Origin: Rahnella laticis | GTDB lineage: Bacteria; Pseudomonadota; Gammaproteobacteria; Enterobacterales; Enterobacteriaceae | Length of the DNA: 64,000 nucleotides | Assembly: GCF_015644585.1 (NCBI RefSeq) | Contig: NZ_JADOBI010000003.1 | Coordinates: 310,001-374,000, forward strand | Direction of reading: 5' to 3' | Shown: positions 9,658 to 19,348 of the stretch, one piece after another | Numbering within the stretch: the first letter of the stretch is position 1 | Layout: each line of letters begins with the position of its first letter | The notes under the pieces: model-generated | Told to the model about the DNA's origin: nothing | Seen by the model: the letters and a program-made list of their open reading frames with translations, nothing else | Database searches by the model: none | Position numbers and translations under genes: made by a program

Positions 9658-10533
9658 ATGACAATGAGTAAATTAAAGACCGTATCCAGCCTGCTGGTCA
9701 CGAGTTCTTTATTGGTTTCCGGGGTTTCCCGGGCCGGGGAAAGTTTGTTAAGCAATAATACTGAAGGGATGCGGCACTATGTCAGTTATGGTGCTGAATA
9801 TTATAAGTGGGACGAATCCGTCGATAATATGGACGGTAAATATGTTGCTGAACATGGCCCGCGCCTGCGCGTTAATTTCGGATCCAATAATTATCTCGAT
9901 GCCAGAGAAGGTTTATTAAAAGCCTGGGACATGAGTGTTATGTTCGGGATCGTTAATTACAAAGGCAGTACTCTGGACGATCAGGCCAATGTGCCGAACG
10001 GATCGCTCAAGGGGAAAACCTATTACACTGGCTACAGTGCGGATCTGACGCGCGGTTACCGTTACCGGGCGTCAGAGAGTGTGTCTTTCGATATGAAAGG
10101 TGCGCTTGGCGGCCAGGTATGGTTGCGTAACATCCGCTCTGACAATGTCTATATCGCCAGCGAAGATCGAACGCGACGCTATACCGCGGTTGAAGTGTCT
10201 TTGCAGCCTTATGCCAAAGCCTCTTTGGGCGCTAACTGGCAGGTGACCGCCGACTCTCGACTGAGCCTGGAAGGCGGTGCGCTGTATCCGATTAAAACCT
10301 GGACGCACAGCAATCAGGGCGCAGTCTGGCTGGAGCCGAAATCAAAGCTTTCGCCGTTTACCAGCCTGACCTGGAATATTAACGACGACGTCTTTGTTAA
10401 AGCCAGCTACGTGCATCAGAAATACGGCAAATCGGACGAGAAACAGGGCGACCTGAACGGAAGCACCGTGGGTTATTACCAGCCTGCGACCACCACGTCC
10501 ACACTCGGCCTCGAAGTCGGTTTCTACTTTTAA
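9658..10533 (+). CDS. outer-membrane beta-barrel protein, family not recognised
   Basis: 291 residues. A Sec signal peptide is clear (about residues 1-26, ending VSGVSRA before GESLL). The mature part alternates short amphipathic beta strands with Gly/Asn/Asp-rich turns, lacks cysteine and any long hydrophobic helix, and ends in Phe (LGLEVGFYF), the classic C-terminal signature of BAM-inserted outer-membrane proteins. Roughly 12 strands can be guessed. I do not recognise the family. The gene is absent from this position in E. coli and is preceded by AT-rich DNA, so it is probably an accessory gene. Start could be ATG 9658 or ATG 9664 (second Met-Ser). A hairpin follows. Possible roles: small porin, adhesin or channel. 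Confidence 0.75.
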   Translation: MTMSKLKTVSSLLVTSSLLVSGVSRAGESLLSNNTEGMRHYVSYGAEYYKWDESVDNMDGKYVAEHGPRLRVNFGSNNYLDAREGLLKAWDMSVMFGIVNYKGSTLDDQANVPNGSLKGKTYYTGYSADLTRGYRYRASESVSFDMKGALGGQVWLRNIRSDNVYIASEDRTRRYTAVEVSLQPYAKASLGANWQVTADSRLSLEGGALYPIKTWTHSNQGAVWLEPKSKLSPFTSLTWNINDDVFVKASYVHQKYGKSDEKQGDLNGSTVGYYQPATTTSTLGLEVGFYF

Positions 10534-10560
10534 TGCATTCTCCTAAAGAGCCTGTTAAGT

Positions 10561-10593
10561 CGATTGTTGCGGTTTCCACCAACGCAACAATCG
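10561..10593 (+). terminator. hairpin after the outer-membrane protein gene
   Basis: A perfect 11-bp stem CGATTGTTGCG / CGCAACAATCG with an 11-base loop, 28 bases after the stop codon. The following CTTATCTTT is only a weak T run, so it may be an inefficient terminator or an mRNA 3'-end stabiliser. Confidence 0.6.
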
Positions 10594-10634
10594 CTTATCT
10601 TTAAAGCCTTCTTCTTCTGAGGCTTACCTTTCCG

Positions 10635-11513
10635 ATGGATCGTTTCGCAACGCTGTTTGGCGTTCTTGCCATTTTGCTGTGGAGCATGAGCGTGGCGCTC
10701 ACTCGCAGTCTGTCTGAATCACTGGGGCCTTTTGGCGCCGCCGCATCAATTTATACCGTCAGCGGGATTATGGTCTGGATGGCGGGCGGAAGACCGTCGC
10801 TGCGCGGAGAATCTGCGTCATATCTGATTGTCTGCGGCCTGCTGTTTGTCTTTTATATGGTGGCATTTTCACTGGCGATTGGTCTGGCCCATACCCGCCA
10901 GCAGACGCTGGAACTCGGGCTGATCAATTATCTCTGGCCAAGCCTGACGCTGCTTTTTGCCGTTCCGTTATTAAAACTGCGGGTGCGCTGGTGGATCTGG
11001 CCGGGCGTTGTGCTGGCTTTTACCGGTGTGTTGTGGGCGATCAGCGGCGGCCACGGGCTGGATATCCATCAGCTGATGCGTAACGTGCGCGGTAACCCGG
11101 TGGCCTACAGTCTGGCGCTGGGCGCGGCGGTGTCGTGGGCGCTGTATTCCAATCTGGTGCGCGTGATGTGCAAGGGCAAAGGCGTTCTGCCGCTGTTTCT
11201 GCTGGCGACCGGTGCGGTGCTGTGGGCGCTGTACTTCACGTATTCTTCGAACCGGATCAGCCTGACGCTACCGGCCATTCTTGAGCTGCTGGCGATGGGT
11301 GCGGTGACGGCAATATCTTATCAGTGCTGGGATCTGGCGATGAAAAAAGGCAATGCGACACTGGTCGCGGCGCTGTCGTATTTCACGCCGCTGTCGTCGA
11401 TTCTGATTGCCGGATTGTGGCTGCACACGCTGCCGGGCGCGAGTTTCTGGCCGGGCGTGCTGATGGTCGTCGGCGGTTCGTTACTGTGCTGGACCGCCTC
11501 GCGCGGGAAGTGA
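10635..11513 (+). CDS. DMT/EamA-family exporter, YddG-like
   Basis: 292 residues, nearly all hydrophobic, with ten predicted membrane segments in two EamA halves. Shared with E. coli YddG (aromatic amino acid exporter): the opening LWSMxVxLxRxxSExLGPxGxAA, the VNYLWPSLT-like stretch (here INYLWPSLTLLFA, around residue 97) and the closing GALMVxGGSLLCW (here GVLMVVGGSLLCW). Export of aromatic amino acids or related metabolites is therefore likely but not proven. Its stop is 3 bases from the stop of convergent yacL with no terminator between. It is not at this place in E. coli and probably came with the adjacent outer-membrane gene. The ribosome site is weak. Confidence 0.82.
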   Translation: MDRFATLFGVLAILLWSMSVALTRSLSESLGPFGAAASIYTVSGIMVWMAGGRPSLRGESASYLIVCGLLFVFYMVAFSLAIGLAHTRQQTLELGLINYLWPSLTLLFAVPLLKLRVRWWIWPGVVLAFTGVLWAISGGHGLDIHQLMRNVRGNPVAYSLALGAAVSWALYSNLVRVMCKGKGVLPLFLLATGAVLWALYFTYSSNRISLTLPAILELLAMGAVTAISYQCWDLAMKKGNATLVAALSYFTPLSSILIAGLWLHTLPGASFWPGVLMVVGGSLLCWTASRGK

Positions 11514-11516
11514 AAT

Positions 11517-11882
11517 TTAGCGGTAAGTGGTCACAAAACTGCGGTATTTGGCGAGGACTTGCAGAAAGTCCTCGACACCGCAAAACGCCAGGCTTTCTTC
11601 GTCGTAATAACTCATGCCTTCTTCAATTTCATCGCCGTCGAAATCCAGCTGATTTGCGCGGATCATCACTTCGTCATCGGCCAGCAGCAGCGTATATTCA
11701 TGGCCGACCCGCTGGGTCTGGCGCTCGCTGCCTTTGAGCGCAGTCAGCTCGGCTTCGACAGCATCGAGTACGCTCAGATCGCCCTTCACTTCCTCATTCA
11801 GCCAGTGACCAAGCACTTCATGGCCCATCGAGAAGCGGACTTTGACCTCACCGGTGATATCGCGCAGAAAATCGTAATCCAT
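11517..11882 (-). CDS. yacL: conserved protein YacL (UPF0231 family)
   Basis: 121 residues, acidic, cytoplasmic, function unknown. Clear match to E. coli YacL (MDYxFLRDITGxVKVRxSMGHEVxGHW at the start, [23 protein letters not shown] near the end). The frame is open further upstream, but the ATG at 11882 gives the family start MDYDFLRD with AAGAGGAA just before it. In E. coli it sits directly beside acnB; here a 4.5-kb inverse autotransporter gene separates them. Its 3' end nearly touches the convergent YddG-like gene. Confidence 0.93.
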   Translation of the reverse strand: MDYDFLRDITGEVKVRFSMGHEVLGHWLNEEVKGDLSVLDAVEAELTALKGSERQTQRVGHEYTLLLADDEVMIRANQLDFDGDEIEEGMSYYDEESLAFCGVEDFLQVLAKYRSFVTTYR

Positions 11883-11951
11883 GGTTTTTCCTCTTGCTGA
11901 TAAGCGCGGCAGACTATTACGGCCTGAGCATAGCGTCAAGATACAACAAAA

Positions 11952-11979
11952 AAACCGCTCATCATTAAATGAGCGGTTT
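11952..11979 (-). terminator. terminator of the inverse autotransporter gene
   Basis: A perfect 11-bp stem (AAACCGCTCAT / ATGAGCGGTTT) with a 6-base loop. On the minus strand it runs into eight T. It lies 36 bases after the stop of the large adhesin gene. Confidence 0.88.
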
Positions 11980-12014
11980 GAATTGTGCTGTCTGTTATTT
12001 ACGTTATCGATAAA

Positions 12015-15000
12015 TTATTGGACAGTCAGATTAATATCTACCAGATAACTATAACTGGATCTACCACCATCAGTTGCAACAAAATGCATAACTCCGGAAT
12101 AAACACCCGCACGAAGGGTTGGGTTATCATCTGCTGAATACGTCAATTTCGGCGTAATTCTCAGAGGATCACCACAGTTTGCAGTGGAGTTGAAGCTGAG
12201 TGTTGAGCACGATGAAACGCGCTGCCCCCCAAAATTAACCGTCACCTGATTACCCGCTTCATCTTTCATTAGTACGGTTAACGGGGCACTTCCTTTTTCT
12301 GAACTGACTAATGATGTTGGTCCTCCGGTGGGTGCTACAGCCAGGAAACCCGACGAGCTGGCTGCAACGATCTTATCTGACATAACCTGCGCAGTTGTAC
12401 CACTGATCTCCCAGGACGAACTCGTTTGATAGATAACGCTCACATTGCTGTTAGTTTTGCTCGCGCCTGCAATGCTTGCTGTAACAGTAATCCTCCCTCT
12501 ATCGTAACTCGACAGTCCAATAACCGCGATGCCATTATTGTTTGTAATACTGGTACTGGCTGACAAATCACCCGCCGTCGTTGCCCAATTAACCGTGGCG
12601 TTGGTAATCAGATTTTTATTGCTATCCTGGATAGTCGCTGAATATGTCACAACATCCGCACCAGTAGACTTGATAAATGAACTGTCATTCGTTAGTGCAA
12701 CTATCTCTGCCGTATCGATGTCGGCGATATAACTCACCGCTGCTGCCCTCGCGCTACGTTGTTGCTGAGTCAGCGTTGCCGTTATTATCGCAGCACCTGA
12801 TTTCAATGAAGTGCCTGTCATCAGGGCGGTGCCATCTTCTCCTGTCTGGTTGTTAGCGCTAGCCAGATTCACCAGCGTGTTGTCACTTTTCCAGTCGATA
12901 TTGCTGGCTTTAACCGGATTGTTATTAGCATCCAGCACCGTCGCTTTCCAGGTCACAATATCCGTGCCGTTTGCCGTAGCCTGAATCTTGTCAGCAGCTA
13001 ACGTGATTTGCGCGGTTTTATTGTCAGCTACGAACTCTGCGGACAACGTTTTCTCGCTGTTGGTTGTGCTGGCTTTGATTACCGTGCTTTGCGCAAGCGT
13101 TGAGTTCAGCGTGGCAGTTGCAACTCCGTTCGAGTCTGTAACGCCCGCCGTCGCTGTAAAGATTCCATTGGCATTGTTACTGCTCCAGTTCACGGTGATA
13201 CCGGACAACGGATGGTTGCTGGCATCCAGCACCGTTGCCTGTAATGCCACAGAATCCACACCGGCGACGATACCGGTCGTCTTATCTGCCGTTAGCGTCG
13301 CGATTTTCGCGGTGACAGAATCGGCGATAAATGACAGGGACGGTGAAGTCGCCGTGGCACTGTTTGCTGAGGCAGTTACTACATAGTTACTTGGCACCTC
13401 AGAAGATAGCGTCACTGTTGCCAGACCTTGCGCATCGGTTTTAGTGCTGCCAGCCGACAGCGTCCCGGACGCAGGATTGCTATTCCACGCTATGTCAGTA
13501 TTGGCCAGCGGATTATCGTAAACATCGGTCACCATTGTCGAGAGCGTGATGAAATCTGCACCACTGGCCAGCGCTTCCGTTTTATCAGCTGTCAACGGGC
13601 TCAGTTGGGTGGTGCTGGCATCGGCGATATAGCTCACTTTTCCTGCATTCGCGTTGCTCCCGGTCGTCGGGAGTGTTGCCGTGACAATAGCGTCTGCCGT
13701 TTTCATGGAGGTTGCTGTCACTGTAGCCATACCGCTGGCGTTAGTGGTTGTGATGCTGTTCGCCAGCGTAAGATTAGGGTTATCGCTGCCCCATTTCACC
13801 TGCGCATCCGCAACCGGATTCTGATTGGCATCTTTCACCGTGGCGGTCCATGTCACGGTTTCTTTTCCATTGGCCAGAGCCTGTGTTTTGTCAGCCGTTA
13901 CGCTGTTCACCTGCGCCGTGCTGGCATCCATCGTAAAGCTGGCGGCTTGTGCCTGACTCGCCGTGCCCTGCGGTAATTTTGCAAAAATGATGACGTTACC
14001 TGCGGCTTGACTTGTGACCAGCAAAGTCGCCTGCCCCTGAGCATTAGTGCTGACAGTAGTTGCCGATAAGACGGCGGACGCAGAATCGCTACTCCAGGAC
14101 ACCGGTGCATCTTCCACTCTGTTGCCATTAGCATCCAAAACGGTGACGACATACGAGATCGCATCGGTACCATTCGCCAGTGCCTGCGTTTTATCCAGCG
14201 TCAGGCTGGTAATGTTCATGGTGCTGGTATCCGCGGCAAACAATATCGAATCGGTATTCTTAGCCCCGGTGGTGCCGGATCGTGCGGAGACAATCACGCT
14301 GTTTGCCATTGCAGAAGTCAGTGTCACCTGCGCGTTACCGTCTGCGTCTGTAATACCCTGCGCGGCGCTGAGAGTACCGCTGCCCTGCTCGATTTTCCAG
14401 TCAACCGGCGCGCCATCAAGGGGTTGGTTCTGCGCATTGACGATAGCGGCGCTCAGCGTCACCTTGTCGTTGTTATCGGCAACGGCCTGAACTTTATCGG
14501 TGCTAATACGGGTTACCAACGCCGTAGACATATCCACACCAAAGCTCAGCACGTCACTGTTTGCTGTTTCGCCACTTTCCAGCTGCGCTGAAACCGTGGT
14601 GTTTATTACTTCCGGGCTGCTGACATTCACCGTCACCAGCCCGTTTTCATCACTGACGCCCTGAGCCGAAGACAACAACGCCTTCGCATTGTCCGCACTC
14701 CACAGCACATTGATGCCTTTGTACGGCAATCCTTCGACGTTCAGCACTCTAACCGTCAGCTGGATGTTATCGGTTCCGTTCGCCAGTGCGCTGGTTTTTG
14801 ACGCTGTCAGCGTATTCAGCGATGCCGTTGTGTCAGCGCTGTGCAATTCAATGCTGGCAGAGGGCAGTGTAGTTTTCCCGTTTGCTGCAGGCGTGATAGT
14901 GGCTGTTCCGGCCGTGTTTCCGCTGGTAAAGGTACTGGTATAGACGCCTTGAGAAACTTCTTTAAATGCTGATAGTGATGCGTCCTGAACCGGTGCGCTG

Positions 15001-16526
15001 GTTTGCACAGCACCCTGTGGCGGAGAGGCGGTAAAACGGATTGTTGCAGTGAGCTGCCCGGCAAGACCCGTCACCGGTTGCGATTTACTGCTGAGAATCT
15101 TCACTGTGATTGTTGATGTGCTATTGCCGTCGGCTAACAAAGAGGAAGGCGAAACCGACGTTGTTGCCTGCCAGGTTGCGGCGTCTGCTCCTGTTACATA
15201 GACATTCATCTGGCTGAGATTGGAGCCATTACCTTTGGTATCAAACGCTTTGCCACTCACGACATAGTGGTTTTCGACACCGCCAAATTGATAATTCGGC
15301 AGCGTAATACTGTACTGGCCGGAGCGCTTGTCTTGTTTAATTTCGCCGCCCTGTCGGACAAGATCATCAGCCTGCCAGTCAATACGATCAATGCCATATT
15401 TGCTGTTAATCACGGCATTAACAGGCAGGGTGATATTTTCAATCCCCTCAACTTTATCCGGCAGCCCCAGTGAAATAGCCTCCTGCTTACGATAATCCAG
15501 CACGATGGTATTGTTGCGGTTAACCAGATCCTGCCGCCCGCCCAGCAGGGAACGTCGTATCGCGACTTCAGACGGATCCAGCTGCTTATCAAGACTCACG
15601 GATGGCGCGTAGCTGAAACTCAGGTTGAACTGCGTATCCTGCGTGTCACCTTTGCCCATTTTCTGGCTGATCCCGGCGGTTATCAGTGTGAAAGGCGTGT
15701 AATTAAGCCCGACAGTGACGGCGTAAGGATCTTTCTGGCGATTGTCTTCGTCATTGAAGAGATCAACGTCATTACCAAAATATTTTTCAAATACGGCACT
15801 GGCACCGAGCTGAGGGTAAGAAGGTAAGTAGCCTTCCATACGAATATCGAAACCATTCGCCACGCGCTCGTCATAATTTTCATAACGTGAAGACGCCATC
15901 CATTCAGTAAGACGCAGATAGCCATTGGCAGATATCTTTAAATAATCCCAACCTAATTCACTGCCGAATCCAAATCGCTGATGGTGATTCTCTGATATTT
16001 GACGGTCATAAAATGTATTAGCCCCCCACATCCATTTATCTGAAAAATGGCGATAACCCAGCCCGGTATTTATTATGTTGCGATCATCCGCACGCCGGGT
16101 GCCTAACTGAGTAAAAAATAAATTGGTTTTATCATCATAAAGCGGAAGCAAAACGTCTAATTCAATTTGCTCCAGCGACAAATTCTCATCAGCAGAAACG
16201 TTCACTCTCGCCGTCCCAAACTGGTTCAGCCAGTCTTCTACGCTTTGAGCTGCCTTTCCGGTTGAACCTGATACGAGGCGGCTTTTCATCGCCTCGCGTT
16301 GTAGCATACTTCCAGCCTGAGTCGCCAAACCGGCAAGCTCTTCTTCAGTACCAGAGCCTTCATTATCCGTATCCGGCGACGGTGCGGCCGCAGCGGAAAC
16401 GCTCGTTTTTGAACGGGATAATCCAGTATCAGCCTCAGCATCAAATGAAAATGAGTAGACGCACAGTGACGAATATAAAAACTGCACGCCTATTTGTAAT
16501 ACACATATTGATTTATTTAGTTGCAT
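12015..16526 (-). CDS. inverse autotransporter adhesin, intimin/invasin family
   Basis: Surface protein of 1503 residues. Order: signal peptide (about 1-32), Ala/Asp/Glu-rich linker, ELAGLATQAGSML helix region (64-75), beta-barrel of the intimin/invasin type (about 105-345, with FTQLGTRRADDRNIINTGLGYRH and NTFYD), a D0-like linker domain (350-447), about nine Ig-like Big_1-type repeats of ~100 residues (448-1366), and a distinct C-terminal domain of ~135 residues with one cysteine pair (SSCSTL, TANCGD). In this family the N-terminal barrel sits in the outer membrane and exports the C terminus, so the last domain is the tip. No LysM domain and no lectin-like C-terminal domain are seen. The ribosome site is weak. 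It is inserted between acnB and yacL, which are neighbours in E. coli, so it is an accessory gene. Adhesion is family-level inference. Confidence 0.9.
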   Translation of the reverse strand: MQLNKSICVLQIGVQFLYSSLCVYSFSFDAEADTGLSRSKTSVSAAAAPSPDTDNEGSGTEEELAGLATQAGSMLQREAMKSRLVSGSTGKAAQSVEDWLNQFGTARVNVSADENLSLEQIELDVLLPLYDDKTNLFFTQLGTRRADDRNIINTGLGYRHFSDKWMWGANTFYDRQISENHHQRFGFGSELGWDYLKISANGYLRLTEWMASSRYENYDERVANGFDIRMEGYLPSYPQLGASAVFEKYFGNDVDLFNDEDNRQKDPYAVTVGLNYTPFTLITAGISQKMGKGDTQDTQFNLSFSYAPSVSLDKQLDPSEVAIRRSLLGGRQDLVNRNNTIVLDYRKQEAISLGLPDKVEGIENITLPVNAVINSKYGIDRIDWQADDLVRQGGEIKQDKRSGQYSITLPNYQFGGVENHYVVSGKAFDTKGNGSNLSQMNVYVTGADAATWQATTSVSPSSLLADGNSTSTITVKILSSKSQPVTGLAGQLTATIRFTASPPQGAVQTSAPVQDASLSAFKEVSQGVYTSTFTSGNTAGTATITPAANGKTTLPSASIELHSADTTASLNTLTASKTSALANGTDNIQLTVRVLNVEGLPYKGINVLWSADNAKALLSSAQGVSDENGLVTVNVSSPEVINTTVSAQLESGETANSDVLSFGVDMSTALVTRISTDKVQAVADNNDKVTLSAAIVNAQNQPLDGAPVDWKIEQGSGTLSAAQGITDADGNAQVTLTSAMANSVIVSARSGTTGAKNTDSILFAADTSTMNITSLTLDKTQALANGTDAISYVVTVLDANGNRVEDAPVSWSSDSASAVLSATTVSTNAQGQATLLVTSQAAGNVIIFAKLPQGTASQAQAASFTMDASTAQVNSVTADKTQALANGKETVTWTATVKDANQNPVADAQVKWGSDNPNLTLANSITTTNASGMATVTATSMKTADAIVTATLPTTGSNANAGKVSYIADASTTQLSPLTADKTEALASGADFITLSTMVTDVYDNPLANTDIAWNSNPASGTLSAGSTKTDAQGLATVTLSSEVPSNYVVTASANSATATSPSLSFIADSVTAKIATLTADKTTGIVAGVDSVALQATVLDASNHPLSGITVNWSSNNANGIFTATAGVTDSNGVATATLNSTLAQSTVIKASTTNSEKTLSAEFVADNKTAQITLAADKIQATANGTDIVTWKATVLDANNNPVKASNIDWKSDNTLVNLASANNQTGEDGTALMTGTSLKSGAAIITATLTQQQRSARAAAVSYIADIDTAEIVALTNDSSFIKSTGADVVTYSATIQDSNKNLITNATVNWATTAGDLSASTSITNNNGIAVIGLSSYDRGRITVTASIAGASKTNSNVSVIYQTSSSWEISGTTAQVMSDKIVAASSSGFLAVAPTGGPTSLVSSEKGSAPLTVLMKDEAGNQVTVNFGGQRVSSCSTLSFNSTANCGDPLRITPKLTYSADDNPTLRAGVYSGVMHFVATDGGRSSYSYLVDINLTVQ
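12430..15185 (-). repeat. nine Ig-like (Big_1) repeats within the adhesin
   Basis: Protein-level tandem repeats of ~100 residues. Each starts with a variant of TLTADKTQALANGTD and ends with a phrase such as VSYIAD or LSFIAD. The nucleotide sequences have diverged, so the repeats are ancient domains and not recent copies. Confidence 0.8.
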
Positions 16527-16701
16527 TATTGTTTTCGCTCAGGAGATGAGAAACTCGACTACGCGAAAATAAAGAAGATCCGTTATTTGCTCGCGCAAGG
16601 GGGAGCATTTAACGGGTAGGCTCTAACAGGGTCTAGTAAATGATATATTTACGTGTGCTAAATAATTAAAAAATAAAAACGCAACGTAATAATAGTTAAA
16701 G
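16527..16701 (-). promoter_or_regulatory. AT-rich region upstream of the adhesin gene
   Basis: About 170 bases, rich in A+T between 16620 and 16700 (ATATATTTACGTG, AATAATTAAAAAATAAA), between the acnB terminator and the adhesin start at 16526. It must hold the adhesin promoter. No specific operator was recognised. Confidence 0.4.
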
Positions 16702-16727
16702 AAAAAGGAGGCCGAAGCCTCCTTTTT
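16702..16727 (-). terminator. acnB terminator with UUCG tetraloop
   Basis: On the minus strand a perfect 11-bp stem (AAAAAGGAGGC / GCCTCCTTTTT) closes a TTCG loop, giving the very stable C(UUCG)G tetraloop in RNA, then T residues. It lies 23 bases after the acnB stop. Confidence 0.9.
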
Positions 16728-16750
16728 ATCTGGTTAGATAATATACAAAT

Positions 16751-19348
16751 TTAGACTGCAGTTTGGAAGATCACGCCGTCAGCTTTATCCGTATATTCAC
16801 TCAGCTTGTCGAAGTTCAGATAACGGTAAGTATCCACCGCGGTCTTATCCACTTCAGCCATGTAGCCGAGATATTCTTCTGGTGTCGGCAGGCGACCGAG
16901 CAGAGACGCGATGGCCGCCAGTTCAGCGGAGGCCAGATAAACATTGGCGCCGTTGCCCAGACGGTTCGGGAAGTTACGCGTTGAAGTGGAAACCACGGTA
17001 GAACCGTCGGCCACACGCGCCTGGTTACCCATACACAGTGAACAGCCCGGGATTTCAACACGCGCACCGCTCTTACCAAAGACGCTGTAATAGCCCTCTT
17101 CGGTCAGCTGCGCGGCATCCATTTTGGTCGGTGGTGCAACCCACAGACGGGTTGGCAACGCGCCTTTATGGCTGTCGAGCAGTTTACCGGCAGCGCGGAA
17201 GTGACCGATGTTGGTCATGCACGAACCGATGAATACTTCGTCGATTTTGCTGTTCTGAACAGAAGACAGCAGACGCGCATCGTCCGGATCGTTCGGTGCA
17301 CAAAGGATCGGCTCTTTGATTTCAGCCAGATCGATTTCGATCACCGCCGCATATTCTGCATCAGCATCGGCTTCGAGCAGGCTCGGATTCGCCAGCCACT
17401 CTTCCATGCCTTTGATGCGGCGCTCGATGGTACGACGATCGCCGTAACCTTCTGAGATCATCCACTTCAGCAGCACGATGTTAGAGCTCAGGTATTCTTT
17501 GATTGGCGCCTGATCCAGTTTGATCGTACAACCGGCCGCTGAACGTTCTGCGGACGCATCCGCCAGTTCAAATGCCTGTTCAACTTTCAGTTCCGGCAAG
17601 CCTTCGATTTCCAGAATACGGCCAGAGAAGAGGTTTTTCTTACCCTTCTTCTCAACGGTCAGATGACCTTCCTGGATGGCGTAGTAAGGAATGGCATGAA
17701 CCAGATCACGCAGGGTAATACCCGGCTGCATTTCACCTTTGAAACGCACCAGAACGGATTCTGGCATATCCAGCGGCATTACGCCGGTCGCGGCGGCAAA
17801 CGCCACCAGACCGGAACCCGCAGGGAACGAAATCCCGATCGGGAAACGGGTATGGGAGTCACCGCCGGTGCCGACAGTATCCGGCAACAGCATACGGTTC
17901 AGCCACGAGTGGATGATACCGTCTCCCGGACGCAGGGAAACACCGCCGCGGTTCATAATGAAGTCCGGCAGCGTGTGGTGCGTGGTCACGTCAACCGGCT
18001 TAGGATATGCGGCGGTATGACAGAATGACTGCATCACTAAATCAGCGGAGAAGCCCAGGCACGCCAGGTCTTTCAGCTCATCACGGGTCATCGGGCCGGT
18101 GGTGTCCTGAGAACCCACAGACGTCATTTTTGGTTCGCAATATTCGTTCGGACGAATACCGGCAACGCCACAGGCGCGGCCCACCATTTTCTGCGCCAGC
18201 GAGAAGCCTCTGTTGCTTTTAGCAACCGGCTTCGCGATGCGGAATACTTCGCTCTGAGGCAGTTTCAGCGATTCACGGGCTTTGGTGGTTAAACCACGGC
18301 CGATGATCAGCGGAATACGGCCACCGGCGCGAACTTCGTCCAGCAGAACGTCAGTTTTCAGTTCGAAAGTGGCAATCACTTCACCGGTTTCGTGTTTACG
18401 GACTTCACCTTTGTACGGATAGATGTCGATCACATCGCCCATATTCAGGTTAGAAACGTCCACTTCAATCGGCAACGCACCGGCATCTTCCATAGTGTTG
18501 AAGAAGATTGGCGCAATTTTGCCACCCAGCACGACGCCGCCGCCGCGTTTGTTCGGCACATGAGGGATATCGTCGCCCATGAACCACAGCACGGAGTTTG
18601 TCGCAGATTTACGGGAAGAACCGGTACCGACCACGTCACCGACATAGGCCAGCGGGAAGCCTTTTTTATTCAGTTCTTCGATCTGTTTGATCGGGCCGAC
18701 GCTGCCAGGTTGATCCGGATGGATACCTTCGCGTTCGTTTTTCAGCATGGCCAGCGCGTGCAACGGAATATCTGGACGGGACCAGGCATCCGGAGCCGGT
18801 GACAAATCATCGGTGTTGGTTTCGCCGGTCACCTTGAAGACGGTGACGGTGATTTTTTCAGCCAGCTGCGGGCGTGACAGATACCATTCGGCATCTGCCC
18901 AGGACTGCAAAATCTTCTTAGCGTGTTCGTTGCCTGCCTGCGCTTTTTCTTCCACATCGTAGAAGTTATCGAACATCAGCAGCGTATGGGACAACGCTTT
19001 GGCGGCAATCGGCGCCAGCGTTTCGTTTTCAAGTGCGTCGATCAGCGGATGAATGTTGTAGCCACCTTGCATGGTGCCTAACAGTTCAATGGCTTTTTCA
19101 GGAGTGACCAACGGGGAGGTAGTTTCGCCTTTGGCGACGGCAGCCAGGAACCCGGCTTTTACATAGGCGGCTTCGTCAACGCCCGGCGGAACACGATTAA
19201 TCAGCAGGTCTAACAGAGTTTCTTCTTCGCCTTTTGGCGGATTTTTCAGGGACTCAACCAACGCTGCCATCTGTGAAGCATCAAGTGGCTTAGGGACGAT
19301 GCCCTCTGCAGCACGCTCGGCTACGTGCTTACGGTATTCTTCTAGCAC
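16751..19348 (-). CDS. acnB: aconitate hydratase B (AcnB)
   Basis: Main TCA-cycle aconitase (citrate to isocitrate), which can also act as an RNA-binding protein when its iron-sulphur cluster is lost. 865 residues, identical in length to the E. coli protein and collinear throughout. The cluster cysteines are in GSCMTN and in CSLC near residues 710 and 769-772; the swivel domain is N-terminal ([18 protein letters not shown]). The ATG at 19348 follows a GAGGAGAAAG Shine-Dalgarno sequence. E. coli has yacH between lpd and acnB; here there is only a 488-base gap. It is likely under ArcA, CRP and Cra control as in E. coli; a partial Cra-like site lies upstream. Confidence 0.98.
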   Translation of the reverse strand: MLEEYRKHVAERAAEGIVPKPLDASQMAALVESLKNPPKGEEETLLDLLINRVPPGVDEAAYVKAGFLAAVAKGETTSPLVTPEKAIELLGTMQGGYNIHPLIDALENETLAPIAAKALSHTLLMFDNFYDVEEKAQAGNEHAKKILQSWADAEWYLSRPQLAEKITVTVFKVTGETNTDDLSPAPDAWSRPDIPLHALAMLKNEREGIHPDQPGSVGPIKQIEELNKKGFPLAYVGDVVGTGSSRKSATNSVLWFMGDDIPHVPNKRGGGVVLGGKIAPIFFNTMEDAGALPIEVDVSNLNMGDVIDIYPYKGEVRKHETGEVIATFELKTDVLLDEVRAGGRIPLIIGRGLTTKARESLKLPQSEVFRIAKPVAKSNRGFSLAQKMVGRACGVAGIRPNEYCEPKMTSVGSQDTTGPMTRDELKDLACLGFSADLVMQSFCHTAAYPKPVDVTTHHTLPDFIMNRGGVSLRPGDGIIHSWLNRMLLPDTVGTGGDSHTRFPIGISFPAGSGLVAFAAATGVMPLDMPESVLVRFKGEMQPGITLRDLVHAIPYYAIQEGHLTVEKKGKKNLFSGRILEIEGLPELKVEQAFELADASAERSAAGCTIKLDQAPIKEYLSSNIVLLKWMISEGYGDRRTIERRIKGMEEWLANPSLLEADADAEYAAVIEIDLAEIKEPILCAPNDPDDARLLSSVQNSKIDEVFIGSCMTNIGHFRAAGKLLDSHKGALPTRLWVAPPTKMDAAQLTEEGYYSVFGKSGARVEIPGCSLCMGNQARVADGSTVVSTSTRNFPNRLGNGANVYLASAELAAIASLLGRLPTPEEYLGYMAEVDKTAVDTYRYLNFDKLSEYTDKADGVIFQTAV

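Noticed and set aside
12430-15185. Adhesin repeat region as a CRISPR array or recent DNA tandem repeat
   Set aside because: The repetition is only at protein level (~100-residue Ig-like domains); DNA copies are diverged and there are no short repeats with spacers.
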